NCBI GenBank assembly: GCA_013397455.1
Contig: VYZB01000222.1
Location: 1,374,641 to 1,438,640, forward strand
DNA: 64,000 nucleotides
Source: Crotophaga sulcirostris
Taxonomy: Eukaryota; Chordata; Aves; Cuculiformes; Crotophagidae
Direction of reading: 5' to 3'
A model generated the notes under the pieces. That model ran no database searches. It saw nothing but the letters and a program-made list of their open reading frames with translations, and was not told the origin of the DNA. Below are positions 1 through 10,930 of the stretch, piece by piece. The first letter of the stretch is position 1. Every line of letters begins with the position of its first letter. The translations under genes and the position numbers were made by a program.

Positions 1-90
1 GCAGAATACCTTTCTTATGAGATGGACATTAGCAACAGTGATCCAGAATTGCATCTCTCCTTTCCTGATGTGATCGATAACAAAAAATAA
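1..90 (+). CDS. Possible 3'-terminal coding exon (C-terminus of an unidentified protein), partial
   Basis: Frame 1 is open from the window edge to a TAA at 88-90, giving 29 residues that start AEYLSYEMDISNSDP and end PDVIDNKK. The composition (acidic and polar residues with spaced hydrophobics, one proline per dozen) looks like a real protein tail and not like the lysine/isoleucine/phenylalanine-rich chance frames elsewhere in the window. The start lies outside the window, so no splice acceptor can be seen. Downstream sequence is AT-rich with two AATAAA hexamers, as expected for a 3' UTR. I do not recognise the protein. A 29-codon open run is not rare by chance, so the call rests on composition and on the UTR-like context; it could also be spurious. 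Confidence 0.3.
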   Translation, partial: AEYLSYEMDISNSDPELHLSFPDVIDNKK

Positions 91-1012
91 ACAGTACTGA
101 GTCTAAAATCATCTTTAAACAACCAGTTACAAAGAGGAAGCCTAGGCCATACACCTCCAAACTGCTGTTTTACACTGTTAAAAGGCATTCAAAGCTTCTG
201 CTTTGGCTTTCACATTATTATCAATTTAAAGAAGTGTAAAAAGGTACAAATTAACTGAAAGTTTAATAGCAATTGGAAACAGCTTTGATGTAGCTCGAAA
301 ATTAAATATTCTGCATTTTTACTTGGTCTTTACTTTTTTTTTCTGATATTTCATACCGTGTTTCAAATATCACTTCTGCATTATTTTCCCTGTCTCCTCA
401 CCTGCTTAAGACATCATTAATGCTTTGAGGTTAGTACACCAGTTTACCAAAGAAAGAAAATGGAATAAAACACTATATATATAAGCATCTAGCAGGCTAT
501 TTTTATTTTTACAAGTCCCATGGTCCTAAAGCAAATCTGGGCATAAAAACTTTGCAAGTGATCTCTTCTTCCTTGTGTTGTTCTCCCAGGAAATAATTCA
601 CAGATAAAAGTTGATGCAAAGAGACAACAAACATTTTTGGTGTTCATTATCATATACTCAAACTCACTTCTGAAACCAAGCTAACTAAATGACAAGGCTA
701 AAAGCTTGGTTATGCATAACGTAAAAGAACATGAAAAATTACATCATAGCAGCATTGAACTACTGAGGTCACTGCAAGATCAGATTTCAAGATTTAAGCA
801 TTTAAAATTTTGAAAATGTTTACTTGACAACTTTCTTAATGCTTTCCCCCAGTACTAGGAAAAAAAATATGTGGAATGAATAAAGCACTGAATATGATTA
901 TTCATAGCTTCCAACAAAATTTGCTCTGTAGTGTAAAAGTGAAACTTTACTCACAGTGCATACAAGCTATGAACCATGAGTGTACATTTGTAGAGACTGA
1001 CTCTACTTCTAT
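91..1012 (+). other. Putative 3' UTR and downstream flank
   Basis: AT-rich sequence with no open frame. AATAAA occurs at 464-469 (followed by a CACTATATATATA run) and again at 879-884. If the 1-90 frame is a real terminal exon, these are the natural polyadenylation signals, giving 3' UTRs of about 400 or 810 bases. The stretch ends where the LTR begins. Nothing else is recognisable in it. Confidence 0.25.
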
Positions 1013-1096
1013 TGTTGTCTAAAACATCGACTGATTCAACTTGTATTGCCTTAAACATCATCTGACTCGTACTGTCTTTAACATCTTATTGAGTGC
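1013..1096 (+). repeat. Three degenerate ~30-bp direct repeats at the LTR 5' end
   Basis: Three units each begin TGT and carry AAACATC or TAACATC eight to ten bases later: 1013-1041, 1042-1072 and 1073-1096. The first unit includes the LTR terminus itself, so the terminal sequence appears to have been locally duplicated within U3. Confidence 0.45.
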
Positions 1097-1130
1097 TGTG
1101 GCTGCTGATGGGCTGACTGTTCTGCTGCAG

Positions 1131-1145
1131 AGGAGGAGGAGGAGG
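1131..1145 (+). repeat. (AGG)n trinucleotide run inside the LTR
   Basis: Five consecutive AGG units in the U3 part of the LTR, upstream of the promoter boxes. Confidence 0.8.
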
Positions 1146-1217
1146 TGCAGTAGCAGTGAACTGTCAGTGACCCTGGAGCCTTCAGACCCAATTCCAGAAC
1201 CTTCCCAAAGAAGCTTC

Positions 1218-1299
1218 TGCGCATGCGCCAATTAGAGAACTTTCACAGCAAGACCACACCTCATACTAATTGGGGGGACATGGACTTGTCCTATAAATA
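1218..1299 (+). promoter_or_regulatory. LTR promoter: NRF1-like palindrome, CCAAT boxes and TATA box
   Basis: TGCGCATGCGCC at 1218-1229 contains the perfect palindrome GCGCATGCGC and matches the NRF1 consensus (YGCGCAYGCGCR) at all but the last base. A CCAAT overlaps its 3' edge (1228-1232). An inverted CCAAT (ATTGG) lies at 1269-1273, and TATAAATA is at 1292-1299. The spacing is compatible with a polymerase II promoter starting near 1320. Activity is inferred, not shown. Confidence 0.6.
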
Positions 1300-1633
1300 G
1301 AAGCCCGCCAAGAAGGCAGGCGCACACGCTCACCACCCCATGGAACCCATCTGAAGACGCTGCAGAAGAACCGCAGGACCACGTGCTCCTGAAGACCACG
1401 TTTTCCAGAGGTCCATGGAGTGGTGACTATTTTCCTCATCCCTCACTACTCTTATTCTTCTCTCCCTCTCTTCTTTCCTTTCTTCTTTTTTCCATGGCAC
1501 TACTGTGCATTGTATCTGATCTGAGTTGTGTTTTTCTTTGTCCAGCTGCCTTGAGGGTATCTGATTGGGATCTGAACAGATTAGGATCTGTTTTTGTAAC
1601 TTTTGAAAGTTGCAACTCAGAGCGCATCCAAGT

Positions 1634-1798
1634 ATACTGATTTGATATTTCGGCTGTGCCCAAAATATTGATTTACTTTTTTGACCTTGTCCAAAACGAA
1701 TACTGATCTGATATTTTGGCCGTGCTCAAAATATTGATTTGTTATTTTGGTTGTCTCCAAAATAAATACCGATTTGTTGTTTTGGCCATGCCCCCCCA
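1634..1798 (+). repeat. Five tandem 33-bp units within the LTR
   Basis: Exact 33-bp periodicity: 1634-1666, 1667-1699, 1700-1732, 1733-1765 and 1766-1798. Units 1, 3 and 5 begin ATACTGAT or ATACCGAT; units 2 and 4 begin ATTGATTT. The array therefore has a 66-bp higher-order period and probably grew by dimer duplication. Every unit has a T-rich middle and a C-then-A-rich end (TGCCCAAAA, TGTCCAAAA and so on). Because 33 is a multiple of three, an antisense frame stays open across the array (1617-1799) and encodes an 11-residue repeat. I consider that frame a by-product. Confidence 0.85.
1761..1766 (+). terminator. LTR polyadenylation signal AATAAA
   Basis: AATAAA in unit 4 of the 33-bp array, followed by a GT-rich stretch (GATTTGTTGTTTTGG at 1771-1785) that fits a downstream element. 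This would define a long R region of roughly 450 bases. Confidence 0.45.
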
Positions 1799-1934
1799 AA
1801 AAAACACTGTTTGAAGTTACCCTGGGAGTCTTGTCACTCTCCAGTTCACCACACAGACATCAAAAGACCCTTCCCTCTCTGACTGAGCAGGGCTGGGGGG
1901 GGATACCCAGGGGCAGGAGCAAGCTCCGACAACA

Positions 1935-3005
1935 TTAAATACACATGTAGAGATATTTGTTCAGCATTTCTATAAAGTACATTCAAATGATTGAAAATAC
2001 AGACTAGACCTTTTTGATTAAGGGTTAACACTAAGAAACAACTACAAGTGAACCAAAATTGAATTGCCTATTCAAAATCATATCTTAATTTCAAAAAATA
2101 AATAATGGCTTATAAATTATTTGTTTGAATATCTGTATAAATTACTTCTTTGAAGAGTTATAAATACTTATCCTTCCTGATTTCCTGTTTCAAATTCTGA
2201 TCTATCATATATTTCGTACTGAACTTTCTTGCTGAGTTGCTTCTGGCAGTCATTATCTAACAGCTGTCTCCTCCAAGTGCTGCTCAGCTACTGAGGAATA
2301 TAAATGTTTTATATTTCAGCGCTGAAAAAAGAGACTGGGCTTACTAACGTCCTCAAAATAATGAGCAAAGCCAGTATTTTAGTTTTTAATTAAAATCTGT
2401 GGAGGTTCCAGTCTCTGGATCTTCTGCGTCCTGCTGTTCTGTCACTATATTATGTACACTCCAAAGAAAAGGAGTAGTAGTAGACGTAAGATAAGTCTAG
2501 ATATGGGGAGAAAACTCAGTCGACCCTGTTATTGTCACCGTCTCAGCAACCATTTTATTTTTTTTATTCGCTATACATGGAAAAGCTACCAGAGTTTAAT
2601 GAATGTAATACAATTTCTGTTATAGCAGGTTCAGAGAACATAACAAATTGTGTTTGCACCTAAAAATGGTAAGCTAATTTGTATTCATTTTGTGGCATTG
2701 ACAACCACATTGGAAAATGAATCAATACGTAAGCTATCTTCTTTTCCTTTAAGTGATGAAGCCCCATATCAAGTGTTTTTGTACATTATAAACATAGGAT
2801 TAGGACATTAAAAAAGCAAACCTTCTGTGCAGATTAAACCTTTTAACATCTTTGTCATTCTAAAAACACTAAAGCTGATAATTGTTACAATATTATGGGT
2901 AATGTTTTCACAGGAGGTTGAAAGTTAAGTCAATTAAGAGCTTCAACTTGAAATGAGAAATGGTTTCAATGAAATGCCACTGATAATGCAACACTCAATT
3001 GATAA
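1935..3005. other. AT-rich unique-looking sequence
   Basis: No gene or repeat recognised. About 2395-2570 holds a few CpGs (GCGTCC, GACGTAAG, GTCGACC, CACCGTC) that stand out from the background, but no convincing splice pair or long frame accompanies them. Confidence 0.5.
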
Positions 3006-3512
3006 TGAGACCCCAACAGGAGTACTGCATTCAGCTCTGGAGTCCTCAGCACAAGAAAGACATGGACCTGTTGGAGTGGGTCCAGAGAAGGGCTACAAAA
3101 ATTATTAGAGAGATGGAATACCTCTTCTGTGAAGAAAGGCTGAGAGAGTCAGGGTTGTTCAGTCTGGAGAAGAGAAGACTCTGGGGAGACCTTATTGTGG
3201 CCTTCTAGTACTTAAAGGGAGCCGATACAAAAGATGGGACAAAATTTTTATCAGGGCCTGTTGCAACAGGACAAGGGGTAACAGTTTTATACTAAAAGAA
3301 GCTGGATTTAGACTAGATATAAGGAAGAACTATGTTTTACAATGAGGGTGGCAAAACACTGGAATAGGTTGTCAGAGTGGTGGTAGACACCCCATCCCTG
3401 GAAACATTCAAGGTCAGGCTGGACGGGGCTTTGAGCAACCTAGTCACTGCAGGGGGGTTGGACTACATGACATTCAAAGGTCCTTCCAATCCAAACCACC
3501 CTATGATTCTAT
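3006..3512 (+). mobile_element. 5'-truncated CR1 LINE (ORF2 C-terminus plus 3' UTR)
   Basis: CR1 retrotransposons copy themselves by target-primed reverse transcription and are usually 5'-truncated. Here the sequence encodes the familiar end of CR1 ORF2 ([19 protein letters not shown] at about 3017-3073, then RRATKIIR and [14 protein letters not shown]). It stops at a TAG shortly after VAF (near 3207) and continues through the characteristic 3' region (GGGGGGTTGGACTA, GGTCCTTCCAATCCAAACC) to CTATGATTCTAT at 3501-3512. There is no intact ORF and no clear target-site duplication, as is normal for CR1. Identity is secure; the exact 5' edge is approximate. Confidence 0.93.
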
Positions 3513-6500
3513 AACACAAGGAAATATTCCACATCTTTTCTAAAAGTTTTCAATATTTGTACTGGCCAATAACGTATCTAAACAGTGCACAGGATAAAAT
3601 TAGGACATACAAAAGTTGTAGATACTTATCATCAATTTTGAGACAGAAACACACCTAGAAGTTTCTGCTTATTGGTTTGAAAGTTTTTTACTAAGAATTA
3701 AGTGTGTCTAATAAAGAAGAACTTAATGAATGAACATATCTAGAACACTACATCTAAAATAAATTAAGTGAAAAAATTATGAAATGAGATGCAATGAGGC
3801 TACACCAGACAAACAAGGCAGCAAAGAGCAGATTAGAATGTTTCTAGCCAGAAGGACACTGCACAGCCACCCAATTCAGGTGGGGGAACAAAGGGAGAGG
3901 AATAAAAGAAAGAAAAGACAAAAAAGTAGCACCCTGAGAAAAAAAAAAGAAAGGTTTTATTTAGATCTTGCTGTTATGTGGTCTAAACACATGAGGATTG
4001 CACAAAACTTAAAACGCCAGTGATCTGCAAACAACATCCCGTAATGCTGTGTAGGGTATGAAAATTATATAGAGTATGATTTTCTAAACCACAGCATAGG
4101 CACCACGGCTTATATATACGCTTTTTTTAAATGGTTCGTGGCATGGCATAAATGCTACCATTGCCTGCGGTCATATGTGGAGGGGTGAGGAGGGCTGCAG
4201 GAGGAGCTCCAAAGTCTTGCTCTATTCTTGTTACTGTTGAGGAATAACTTGCATCATAAAGTGTAAAAATCTTAGTATTTATGACCAAAAAATTAGATGC
4301 ACAGACTCTAGCTGATATATTGGAAAATGAGAAAACTGAAATATAAAGAATATCAAACAAAAGAAAGAAAAATTTAGCAGATGACCATAAAAGAAGCCAA
4401 GAATGAAAAAGCAATATGCTCAAAGAAGAGATTATGAACGGTTCCCCAACACCCAGCAAAGGCTGAAAACTACAATAGTATCAAAATTATCCCAAGAATG
4501 CAAACAAATACTGTTAATTGTTAATTTACTTTTTGGTAATCACATCTTCAAGACTCATCACTGTGACAGTTTACTGGAGTAGCGAGCCACAGGAAATAAA
4601 ACCAAAAATAATGCAAAAGATAAGTAATACTGAATAAAGAATGAACTTTATTATATCTTTAGGTCACTAAGAAGGAAAACAAGTAGAATCCCAGATTATT
4701 CGTTTTTCAAAGAAGGTGAGCAAAATACAAGGGTAAAATATATTATTGTGATAACTAAAGAATAAATGTTAATAGAGAGGAAGCAGAAAAAAAAGATATT
4801 TTTTCTATGTTCTAAGCCTTAAGTACTTTTAAATTTCTACCTTTTATTTAAAGCTGTGACAACGCATATAAGGCATGATGTAAAATGAATAACTCCTAAT
4901 TCAGGATATGAGATTTCTTTCAATATATGAAACTATGCCTGTCCTTGAAGGTTGTGAAGTTTAACTAGTTGATATTTTATTTAGCACTTATGATCCTGAC
5001 CAGCAGGCTGCCTTAGGCCTCATTTCCACTTAACTCAGAAAAACAACATTTCTTATTCATGTATTGTCTGATCAAAGACTTAACATTTAGCACAACAGAT
5101 ATTAAAAAAAGCACATTGTGAATAGATTTCTTACAGTTAAATGAGAAACTGAGCCCAACTCATGGAAAATGTATTAGTTAAGGTCATACTATTTTTGTAA
5201 TTTGTGCACAGAGTTGCCTTGCCAAATTCACAGCATTCAAAATAGAAAAGAAAACAGGTACGGTATGATATGGATACATAATGGCATAAAGCAAACATAA
5301 CAATCACTAAATAGAAAAAAATACGAAGTGAGTCTTCTTACTTATCTTGAGTGGTTCCTGTTTGCATTATTTACATTTTTTGCATGCTGATTAAAAGCAC
5401 TTCGGGCATAAAGGATTCCAGGCATTCACATAATTGCCTTAGTGCTGATGGATCTTTGGACCCAGCAGTCACAAAAATGTGCAGAATGAAATGCCAATTA
5501 CTTTGCCTTGAGTATTATGGGCAGATTGCTTGTACTTAAGACAAGTCTGTGTTTAACATCAGTTACTGCCTGTCAATGTATGTAACAAAGTCCTACTTTA
5601 ACCACTGGAGTACAATAAGGTCAAGTCAATCACATTCTATTTCTAGAATGTTTTCAATATCTGATACACCTCATACAGCCACTGACAAAACAAATACATT
5701 GTCTGTACAGTTACATAAATCAGTATCTCTTAAATTATATTTTCTTGAAATTTGGTGTGACAGTCTACCTGACCTTTGAGAACCTTTCAAGAGTTTTGCA
5801 ATCGAGGTGCCTCACCTCCCAGCAGTGCTTATAGTGTAGATAAGGCAGAAGAGAATTTAAATATTTCACAGATAAACACCAAAACAAATTCTGGTTGGGT
5901 TTTTACTCCTTTTGTGGTGCTGAAACTAATAAGCAGATGCAGTTTGACCTAGTCAAAGACAGAACCGTATGAAAGTGAATAGGTTATTTTAAGGACCTCT
6001 GAACTAACAGTGTTTCTGGACTAGAATTTATGTTATGGAGCTCAAGACAAGCACTGTTGCAGCTTATAGTGTTCAGGTGCCAGCTTTCTTCTGTTTGTAT
6101 TTCAAGTTTGTTATGCTTGATAAATTGAGTGTGACCAGAAACACTTCATTTGTTTTACTTCAGCTGCTACAGAGGAGACAGGCAGAAGAGCATTCTATAT
6201 GATATTGGATAAGTTTTCTTTGCTTAATTTCCTACTCCTGTTAAATATCCATTTGGCTAAAAAGACAGGGAAGTAGCAAAATTTGTAATATTTCAGCTTC
6301 ACATATGAATACCATGAATATAATTTAAAAAACGTTCTTGCAACCATCTACATTTTCGATTTCACTGATGATAAAAACAGTAATTTTCTCCATTTTACAA
6401 TGTTTCCAACTTTCTACTTAATAAAAAAAAATCTATGCTGACAGTCTGATATCCACTCAAGAACAAACATCATTTCCTTAGATATAAGTGTAAAAATCTC

Positions 6501-7200
6501 ACTTAAAATTATAAATTTCAACTAGAGGTTTTTACTCTGGGAATTTCTCTTATTCAATCATGGTCAAAAAGAGATCCTACCATAACTTAAGCAAATTAAA
6601 TTCCAGTATCTTTCTAGTGAGAGAACTGAAGGAGAAAGAGTTTGGAGACAAATTATCATTTGATTCTTAGGGTGGCCTTACAGGCCTTTCCATATAGATT
6701 TGTGTCCTGATCCCTGATAGTAGGAGTTGAAAGAATGTGTCCTTTTCTTTAGTCTAGAGAATGAATCCCTATATCCAGATCCATTTCATCCTTAAAATAG
6801 TTCGCATACTCATTGATTCTTTCACGGATTCTGAGATTTCCTCTTTTTCCATTATCCAGTATAGGTTGTATCAACATGTCAGTTCAGAAAGTCCACATTA
6901 TTAACTATCCCTTTATTTCTCTTTGTCCTAAAAACTACGTAAGATGACAGAAATCCTAATATCAACAAAGCTGGATTTTTTCCTCTGTGAAACAGAAAAT
7001 TCTTTAAAGCCCAGGATATGGTCTTATTACAGAGAAAAAGAAGAGGTTTTCCGAGCAACTTTGATGGAGTTTATCTCCAATTTCTGAAATGATATTTAGT
7101 TAGAGAAGTAGTCTTCAAATCATCATTTCTGGTATTGCTTCTGGACAGCCTTTTTTTTTTTTTTCTTTTCAGGCTTTGGTTCTGACCTCTAGTAATTACT
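3513..7200. other. AT-rich sequence without a recognised gene
   Basis: Only short chance frames are seen, for example a lysine/arginine-rich plus-strand frame at 3784-4023 and a hydrophobic minus-strand frame at 4127-4459, neither with supporting context. A T14 run at 7151-7164 closes the stretch. Confidence 0.55.
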
Positions 7201-7345
7201 ACCTTAGATGGTAAACCACTGTTCCAGCTTCCCTTGCCCACAGCACACATTGCTCAACAGCCTTGTGGAACCAAGGAACCCAGCTAGGCTGGGCTGCAGT
7301 CAGTGCCTGAGTGCCCAGCATGAAGCGCCGCAACCCTCAACACTA
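7201..7345. other. GC-richer island of unknown nature
   Basis: Sequence such as CCAAGGAACCCAGCTAGGCTG and AAGCGCCGCAACC contrasts with the AT-rich flanks. A plus-strand open frame (7208-7480) spans it but continues into AT-rich sequence and is not protein-like at its end. It could be an old repeat, a regulatory element or a non-coding exon. Confidence 0.25.
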
Positions 7346-10300
7346 GAACAAGTGACTCGTGCAAGATCCTCTCACTTTTTATTTTCCCTTGTAATATGCC
7401 ATACATCTTATTGGATATATGTTTTCTCTAGTTTCATGAGTCTGAAGCTGTGCTCCCTTGGGTATTTTCTTAAATCTTGAATAAAGTCTTTAGATTTACT
7501 TCCCCTTCCTATTTTTTATTATCCTGTTGTTTTCATATGCTAATTGAAAATAGAACTAACTTTCTGGTTTGCGTTCTCAGCGAGGCAATTGGAATTCATT
7601 ACCTCCACCACAAATTAATACAATACAGCTAGACAAAACATTTTTATATATACTTGGAAAACTTGTAACACACTTCATGTCACTAGTTGGTATATGAATA
7701 ATTCACAGATTCAATTACTCAGTGACAGTCACCATACAAACTGAAAAAAATTAATCGGTTACTTCTTAGTGCAAGAGAAGATAGCCCCCATATTCATCAT
7801 CCCAAATAGTGCAGCAAGTTGAAATCGGAATAGGTGATTTTAGGGACAACAGAATGACAAGTAAAGGAGGTTGTTTTCTTCCAGGATTCTGGGTTCCTGG
7901 CATTAAACTTAAACAAAATTTCAGCAGTAGATGAACCTGCCAATTTTACCTACAGAATAGCAATTTGATTTGACCCTCACCCACAGAAAAGACAAAATTT
8001 TTAAAGTTTAGACATTTCTTAAATAACTGTGACAAAGCAAACAAATTAACAATCAATTTCCTAACTGAGTGTATCTTTGCTAAGAGGGAGGGATGTTTTT
8101 CAAGTTCTGCTGACCTTTAGCAGAAGTTGAAGGGAGACCACAGCAGGGCAGGAGACCTCAAACAGACATCACTTCCATTAAAACTCTGCTAAGAAAAAAC
8201 CAAACTTGCACAAAACTGCTTGGACCTAAGCACTCAAATTTCAGTCTTCTCCAAGGGACAACAGAAAGTTTATGTTTTCCCTTCAAAGTGGTAGCCAGTT
8301 GATACACCAGCCACTGGAAAACAGACAGTCAGTATGAAGTAGAGTTGCTAAATCCATTAAGTACTCTACGAATGGGCTCAAAGTCTTATGATTTCACAGG
8401 AAATTTGATTTTCAATTGCATAGTGAAGAAATGTAAGCTTAAAACATTGAAAGACTAGATATTAAGGAGATGAGAATAAAAGTTAGAAACTGTTCAAAGT
8501 ACAATAAATAACTGGGGTTGTTATTTAATTTAATTTTTAATAGAGAGATAAGACTTGGTACAGGTACAGGAAAAAGATAAGACAGTAACATGTTTACATC
8601 TAAGTAATGATAAAGCCTATGTGCTATTAAACTGCAGATATGGAATTATTTGTTACCACACTACACTCTGGGCTTAAGCAAACAAATTTGCATTTACCCT
8701 AAGTCAACCATTCACCTATTGGAAAGACTTGCATTTCATTTTTTCTTTTCTTTTCTAAACCACACAAATATGCCTAGCCTTCTCTTACTTCTGATAAAGG
8801 TTTGATTGTAATCGCCTCACCAAAGGAAAGGAAAAGGTCATTCTAACCCCAACAACAGAAAAACTTTAGCTAAATTGCTGAAATTCCTAATGGGACAGCA
8901 AAGAATACTGCCTTGCATATGTGAAAAAAAGGAAAAATCAAACCCAAACCATTTCAGCTCCTCACAGCAGGAACAGTTTTTGCATGCTTGGACTGAAGTC
9001 GCTTGCAGTTTTTCTGATACAGTTTGCCAAGGGAAATATGGTGATGATTAAACTCCACAGGAAAATATTACAGGTAGATTTTTTTTTTCAATTACAGATG
9101 ATAATTCAGCATTTTCCAGTAGTGAGTTCTTCAGTGAAAACTCAGTATTCATGTATTAGGAAATTTCCTTTAACATTTAAAGTCAGTTCTTTCTAAACTT
9201 CATTAGCTTGGAGACTAGTGTAAAAGCTTTGAATCAAATGGTCAGTAATTGAATCTGAGAAAGCATTTGTTAAATACTAAAATCTCTATTAAAATGAAAG
9301 AAGCAATTTCACTTTTAGGAAATGAATATATGACCAAATTATTCTGTATGAGTATCCTAAAATATGTATAAAAAATGATTCAATTATAGTGATTTTTTTA
9401 AAAGCTAGAAGTATGCAGTGGTGGGTGGCATAAAACCTTACAGGGGTTTTGCTTTTAACACATTGTTAGTGAACTACTTCAGAACATCCTAAAAGCAACT
9501 GTTCTAAGAAAACAAGGTCCATTGTGAATTGGTGAATAAAAAAAAAAGCTGCTGGTTTTTTTAGAAAACATTTGCAAATGAAAAAAAAAACTTAACTATT
9601 TTTTTAAAAAGGAAAAGGTATATGTAGCAACAAAACCAAATGCAAATAAAAGCAACACTTGGATCACTGCCAAGATTATTCAAAATTACTCAGATTTTGG
9701 TTTCTAAAAGGTGATTTTGGTAGTGGCAATAAATTCAATTGAAATGTGATGTCTGCACACTAGAATATAAATGAACTGGATTACCTACAAATTGGAATAC
9801 ATCTTAGTTGTTATTTTCTTGCAAGCAAAAGCAAACATAATGTTTTAAAAAGCATGGACAACATTTCAATTTATTACTGCAGTACAACCATGATCTACTG
9901 TATAAAGCAATTATGCAGCTGCAAAAAATGGCATCATAATTATCCTGCCTAGTTTAACTTCCTTCATAACAGTACTCCAGAATCTTAGCTTCATCGACCT
10001 CAAATTCTCTAGTCCAAGTGCAAGAGACAATAACCTTCAAAGTGTTTGGCTGGGTTTACAATCATACCTGTGGAGGGCTGCAGACAGGCTGACATAGCCA
10101 TTCAGAGGTGTGAACTGATCCTATTTGTCAAAACAAGTGCTAATGAAAAAGCAAACTTCTAACAATTTAAAAGTCAGTGTTAATTGTTTCATTGCTGAAC
10201 ATTACAGGGGGAGAAAAGTGAATCTATTGTTATTAAATACAGCAGAAACTAGAGCACTGATGGATGGAGAGAGCAATATGATACTTCTCTCAAAGGCTAG

Positions 10301-10619
10301 TGGAGGTGGGAATGACCTAGGTATAATTTCTCATATAGGATTTAGAGAACTACCTGTCTCATTCCAAAACAGATTCAAGAGGAACAGACATAAATTTATG
10401 GAACTGCTTTTTGCCGTGGCATGATAAGATCAAAGGAATCAATGAAACAAAGTCTTGAAGGAAAAAAATTATCTCCTCTCAATTCTTATTTTCTGAACAC
10501 TGCTTATCAAATTATGCTTGCATTGACCCGGAGGGTTAAGAGCCCAGACATCGTCTAAACAGGGTGAAAATGGAGTAACAGCATGCTGGGCTCACCCTGG
10601 ATCTCAACCAAGTTAAATC
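7346..10619. other. AT-rich sequence without a recognised gene
   Basis: Homopolymeric A runs around 9539-9610 and chance frames (8921-9196). A plus-strand frame at 10125-10424 has mixed composition, but its flanking splice-like signals are weak; I do not recognise a product. Confidence 0.5.
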
Positions 10620-10930
10620 CTGTTGCGTTTCATTATTTCAAGCCTAGGAGTATGTAACACATCTTGTTCCCCCTTTGCTTCTCTCCTACTGATTGCTCAC
10701 TTCTGGGAGCAGTCACCTCTGGGAGCAGTCACCTCTGATGCAGCACAACTCTCTCCTCCTGCAATTGGAGGAAAGGTGGGCCAGGCCTCCTGCCCTATGG
10801 GGCAGCACAGGTGGCAAACACAAACTACAGGCTGGAGACTACCAAAGAAAACGTCTAGTCCTCTCCTTGTAAATCAGTGCCTGAGTAGCCTGTGGATAAC
10901 AAACTCCTTTCTAAAACACGGACTTCAGAT
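10620..10930. other. GC-richer island with a 16-bp tandem duplication
   Basis: GC-richer than its surroundings and spanned by a plus-strand frame (10623-10946) with no recognisable domain. It contains TCTGGGAGCAGTCACC twice in tandem at 10702-10733, with the next four bases continuing the unit. Nature unknown. Confidence 0.3.
10702..10737 (+). repeat. 16-bp tandem duplication (2.25 copies)
   Basis: TCTGGGAGCAGTCACC at 10702-10717 and 10718-10733 is identical, followed by a partial third copy TCTG. Confidence 0.9.

Larger units (their letters stand above)
1013..1934 (+). mobile_element. Solo LTR of an endogenous retrovirus-like element
   Basis: A 922-bp segment bounded by 7-bp inverted termini TGTTGTC (1013-1019) and GACAACA (1928-1934), the TG...CA form typical of retroviral LTRs. 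It contains CCAAT (1228-1232), an inverted CCAAT (1269-1273), TATAAATA (1292-1299) and AATAAA (1761-1766), in the order expected for U3-R-U5 on the plus strand. Transcription would start near 1320. No primer-binding site or gag/pol sequence follows at 1935, and no second LTR is present, so this looks like the product of LTR-LTR recombination. It is GC-richer and keeps far more CpG than its flanks (around 1219-1392), suggesting a fairly recent insertion. The flanking bases (TCTAT versus TTAAA) do not form an obvious target-site duplication. The class (ERVL- or ERVK-like) is not determined. Confidence 0.75.

Noticed and set aside
1383..1640. Plus-strand 85-codon frame in the LTR
   Set aside because: Begins at GTG, lies in the likely LTR leader, and has hydrophobic low-complexity composition; no sign that it is translated.
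1617..1799. Antisense frame with 11-residue repeats in the LTR
   Set aside because: A by-product of the 33-bp tandem array (33 is a multiple of three); no start context or promoter seen.
2999..3208. 69-codon plus-strand frame as a gene
   Set aside because: It is the C-terminal remnant of CR1 ORF2, not an independent gene.
4127..4459. 110-codon minus-strand frame with hydrophobic N-terminus
   Set aside because: Leucine/phenylalanine-rich composition mirrors AT-rich DNA; no domain, splice signals or supporting context.
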